A stretch of 8,954 nt of DNA from JANQTF01 sp036835375 (GTDB lineage: Bacteria > Bacteroidota > Bacteroidia > J057), in contig DAITMB010000166.1 of assembly GCA_036835375.1 (NCBI GenBank), forward strand, positions 1-8,954. Reading direction: 5' to 3'. The notes under the pieces were generated by a model. That model did not search any database, was not told where the DNA came from, and was given only the letters and a program-made list of their open reading frames with translations. The position numbers were made by a program, and so were the translations under genes. This document shows positions 6,579 to 8,954 of this stretch, piece by piece. How positions within the stretch are numbered: the stretch's first letter is position 1; each line of letters begins with the position of its first letter.

Positions 6579-6921
6579 AAATTTCTCTGATCCTAGATTG
6601 CGGATAGCCTCCAACAGGGAGAGGTGAACATTTTGCTTCTACAAAGTCTCCATGTTGTGAACTGAATCAGGGCGAAAGATAGGTAAAGAAGGATTTCTCA
6701 CCATGAAGAATTTGACTTTCCGTCAAGCTCAACCGATTCGATGGTACCAAAAGTTAGCAGAGATCTTGAGGGAATTCATGTCCGAAAAAATAGTTATGCC
6801 CCTATCCATATAGCTTGGCTAAAAAATCTTACTGCTTGAGAATCCTCGCAAGAGTAAATCTTTTGTGAAGAATATGATTCCGGCTTGGATTCTTCTTTCG
6901 CAAAGGCGAACTTTCGCTTCT
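6579..6921. other. Divergent intergenic region, no gene seen
   Basis: These 343 bases separate the starts of the glycosyltransferase (minus) and the trehalose gene (plus), so both promoters should be here. I found no full TTG-N19-TAnnTTTG match on either strand. The best partial element on the minus strand is TATCTTTC (6681-6674), without a proper -33. On the plus strand TTG (6836-6838) precedes TAAATCTTTTG (6855-6865), with wrong internal spacing. A small inverted repeat TTGAC/GTCAA (6712-6716 and 6722-6726) has no T-run. Short open frames here have no recognisable character. Confidence 0.6.
6897..6917 (+). promoter_or_regulatory. Three-arm hairpin region before the trehalose gene start
   Basis: Three 5-base arms lie in a row: TTCGC (6897-6901), GCGAA (6906-6910) and TTCGC (6913-6917). 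The middle arm can pair with either flank, so two hairpins exclude each other. The only purine-rich ribosome-site candidate, AAAGG (6902-6906), sits in the loop of the first hairpin, and the ATG at 6922 follows the last arm by 4 bases. The arms are short and the energy would be modest. If translation starts at the in-frame ATG at 6874, the region is coding instead. Confidence 0.3.
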
Positions 6922-8954
6922 ATGAGAATCGTCATCGTATCGAACCGCCTGCCAATCACCATTGGCCGAAAAGAAGGAGAACTCATCTATCACCCCAGCG
7001 CGGGCGGCCTCGCGACGGGGCTGAATTCTCTGGAAACAGAAGAAGGTAGAATCTGGATTGGCTGGCCGGGTCGTCCCGTGGACGATCCGCAAGAGCGGAA
7101 GCTGATCACAGAGCAGTTTGAAAAAGACGGTATGGTGCCAGTGTTCTTGAGCCAAGAGGAGCTCGAAGACTATTACGAAGGGTTTAGCAACAAAACCATT
7201 TGGCCTCATTTTCACTATTTTACCCAATACACTACTTACAATGAGCAGTACTGGAAGAGTTATGAATCGGTCAATCACAAGTTTGCAGATGTCGTCGCCA
7301 ACTGTGTGCAGGATGGAGACTTAGTTTGGGTGCATGACTATCAGCTCATGCTGGTACCTCAGCTTCTCCGGGAGCGTTTTCCTAATCTGTCGATTGGCTT
7401 TTTCCTACATATTCCCTTCCCATCGTATGAGATTTTTCGCACCCTCCCTTGGAGACGGGCGCTGCTGGAAGGGGTCCTGGGTGCCGACCAAATTGGATTC
7501 CACACATTCGGTTACATGCGCCACTTTCTCAGCGCGAGCTACCGGATCCTGGGCCATGAACACGATTTTGGAAAAATCAACGTATCGGGACGCTCCATTT
7601 CCGTGGACGCCTTTCCGATGGGCATTGACTATGACAAATATGCTTCTGCACCAAAGCCAGACTCTGCGAGTGAGGAAGTACAGTTTATTCAAAATTACAG
7701 CAAAGGTCGTCGAATCATCATCTCGATTGATCGGTTGGACTACTCTAAAGGAATTCCAGAGCGCATCCGCGCCTTCGAGTCTTTTCTCCAGACTTATCCT
7801 CAATACCAGCGTGGGGTCTCCCTCGTACTGGTCGTGGTACCTTCGCGCGCAGGCGTGGACCAATATCAGAACCTAAAAGAAGAGATCGATACCTTGGTGG
7901 GCAGGATCAATGGCGAATATGGAACCTTTGACTGGGTGCCCATTCGGTATTACTACCGCTCTTTCTCCTTCGACAGCCTCTGCACGCTGTACCGCACCGC
8001 CGCAATTGCCTTGGTCACACCTCTTCGCGATGGTATGAATCTCGTAGCTAAAGAATATGTCGCTTCGAAGGAGGAAAATCCCGAAGGGGTACTGATTCTC
8101 AGCGAAATGGCGGGTGCTGCCAACGAACTCCAGGAGGCCCTAATCATTAATCCGAATGATAATGCTGAAATCGTAGAAGCACTCTTAATGGCGATGGAAA
8201 TGCCAGTGACGGAGCAAAGAACCCGCCTCCAAGAGATGCAGCGAAAGCTCAAGCGATATGATGTGAAGCACTGGGCCAACAACTTTATCCACCAACAAAT
8301 GGAAACAAAACGAATTCAGCAAGATCGACAGACCAAGGTTCTCTCGGAAGGATCGCGTGCCCAACTCATTTCTCAATATCAAGCGGCTTCTTCTAAGTTG
8401 TTGTTGTTGGATTATGACGGGACCCTCGTAGGTTTTCACCCAGAGCCAGGCATGGCTTCCCCAGACGAAAAATTGATTGTGCTGCTCAAGCGCTTGCTGA
8501 GCCATGAAAATACGACGCTGGTCATTATTTCAGGCCGTGACCGCCACACACTCGGCGAATGGTTTGGGGAAGTAGGCATCGAAATGGTCTCCGAGCATGG
8601 CGTGTGGCTGTGGAACAACAAGCAGTGGCAGCTCAACTCCAATGTGGTCGCTACTTGGAAGTCGGCGGTGAGGCCAACCCTCGAAAATCTGGTTGAGCGT
8701 ACTCCCGGCTCCTTCATTGAGGAGAAGGATTACACCCTGGCTTGGCACTACCGCCGCATCGACAATGAGCTGGGAGCCAATAGGGTGCGCGAGATTCGAG
8801 AAGAGCTGATCTATCTCACTGCGAATCATAACCTGCAAGTCCTCGAAGGCAACAAAGTCGTTGAGATTCGCAATGCTGGTGTGGACAAAGGAAAGGCCGC
8901 GACCATGTGGCTCAATCGTCAAAGCTGGGACTTTATGCTCGCCATCGGCGACGA
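6922..8954 (+). CDS. otsAB: Fused trehalose-6-phosphate synthase/phosphatase (partial at 3' end)
   Basis: An uninterrupted frame of 677 codons runs off the right edge. Residues 1 to about 480 are a GT20 trehalose-6-phosphate synthase, joining UDP-glucose and glucose-6-phosphate. It shows VSNRLPI (6-12), a following GGLATGL loop, WVHDYQLMLVP (136-146), FFLHIPFPS, GADQIGFHT, PMGID (232-236), DRLDYSKG (270-277, with Arg271 and Lys276 as donor-phosphate ligands), and PLRDGMNLVAKEY (367-379, Asp370 and Glu378). From about 490 a HAD-type phosphatase follows: LLLLDYDGT (493-501, nucleophile Asp497, acid Asp499), SGRD (537-540), EHG, VDKGKA with Lys656, and AIGD at the very edge, starting motif IV. 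Together they make trehalose in the cytosol. About 50-60 residues should be missing. The ATG at 6922 places the first strand at the N-terminus as in OtsA; an in-frame ATG at 6874 would add 16 residues. Confidence 0.95.
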   Translation, partial: MRIVIVSNRLPITIGRKEGELIYHPSAGGLATGLNSLETEEGRIWIGWPGRPVDDPQERKLITEQFEKDGMVPVFLSQEELEDYYEGFSNKTIWPHFHYFTQYTTYNEQYWKSYESVNHKFADVVANCVQDGDLVWVHDYQLMLVPQLLRERFPNLSIGFFLHIPFPSYEIFRTLPWRRALLEGVLGADQIGFHTFGYMRHFLSASYRILGHEHDFGKINVSGRSISVDAFPMGIDYDKYASAPKPDSASEEVQFIQNYSKGRRIIISIDRLDYSKGIPERIRAFESFLQTYPQYQRGVSLVLVVVPSRAGVDQYQNLKEEIDTLVGRINGEYGTFDWVPIRYYYRSFSFDSLCTLYRTAAIALVTPLRDGMNLVAKEYVASKEENPEGVLILSEMAGAANELQEALIINPNDNAEIVEALLMAMEMPVTEQRTRLQEMQRKLKRYDVKHWANNFIHQQMETKRIQQDRQTKVLSEGSRAQLISQYQAASSKLLLLDYDGTLVGFHPEPGMASPDEKLIVLLKRLLSHENTTLVIISGRDRHTLGEWFGEVGIEMVSEHGVWLWNNKQWQLNSNVVATWKSAVRPTLENLVERTPGSFIEEKDYTLAWHYRRIDNELGANRVREIREELIYLTANHNLQVLEGNKVVEIRNAGVDKGKAATMWLNRQSWDFMLAIGD

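Noticed and set aside
6829..7278. 149-codon minus-strand frame
   Set aside because: Most of it is antisense to the N-terminal part of the trehalose-phosphate synthase, whose motifs are all present on the plus strand.
7405..8922. Several minus-strand frames of 93-152 codons
   Set aside because: All are antisense to the TPS-TPP gene; none shows a domain or signal of its own.
1..8954. CRISPR arrays, tRNA/rRNA genes, insertion sequences, phage or toxin-antitoxin and defence genes
   Set aside because: I looked for regular repeats, cloverleaf-like segments, transposase motifs and terminal inverted repeats and saw none. All sizeable frames belong to the housekeeping-type genes described.

Overview
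This window looks like ordinary chromosome from a member of the Bacteroidota, probably an environmental, Cytophaga/Saprospira-like lineage. The evidence is the gene content: a DUF7935-type membrane-anchored protein, the acidic DUF2795 miniprotein, a Mpl-type ligase with Bacteroidota-style motifs, and a fused trehalose-phosphate synthase/phosphatase. Two promoters also match the phylum-specific pattern TTG-N17-19-TAnnTTTG, and Shine-Dalgarno sequences are mostly weak. The exact genus cannot be read from this sequence. A run of exactly 100 Ns at 5751-5850 shows that this is a draft scaffold.

Layout. At the left edge on the minus strand lie the N-terminal part of a DUF7935-like protein (1-293) and, upstream of it, a small YqiA-like alpha/beta hydrolase (373-864). 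Divergent from these, on the plus strand, a predicted lipoprotein (916-1398) is followed after 10 bases by meaB (1409-2419), the GTPase chaperone of adenosylcobalamin-dependent methylmalonyl-CoA mutase. meaB converges on a short minus-strand unit, a DUF2795 protein (2537-2758), which has its own near-consensus promoter and a strong GAAA-tetraloop terminator. Further upstream on the minus strand is mpl (2891-4234), a murein tripeptide recycling ligase, with its own promoter. A 334-base spacer with two inverted repeats follows.

The right half begins with a plus-strand polytopic GT-C-like membrane protein (4569 to the gap). It converges, across the assembly gap, on a minus-strand DPM1-like family 2 glycosyltransferase (5851-6578). 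The pair could supply and use a polyprenyl-phosphate sugar, but that is inference. A 343-base spacer then separates the glycosyltransferase from a divergent fused TPS-TPP (6922 to the right edge), which makes trehalose from UDP-glucose and glucose-6-phosphate.

The genes are mostly housekeeping functions: envelope and peptidoglycan recycling, cofactor-enzyme maintenance, glycosyl transfer and compatible-solute synthesis. I see no mobile element, CRISPR array, tRNA, rRNA or defence system, and nothing that amounts to a new multi-gene system. The points most worth checking are the false chimeric reading frames created by the N gap, the lipoprotein-meaB pairing, the stand-alone acidic miniprotein, and the structured leader in front of the trehalose gene.
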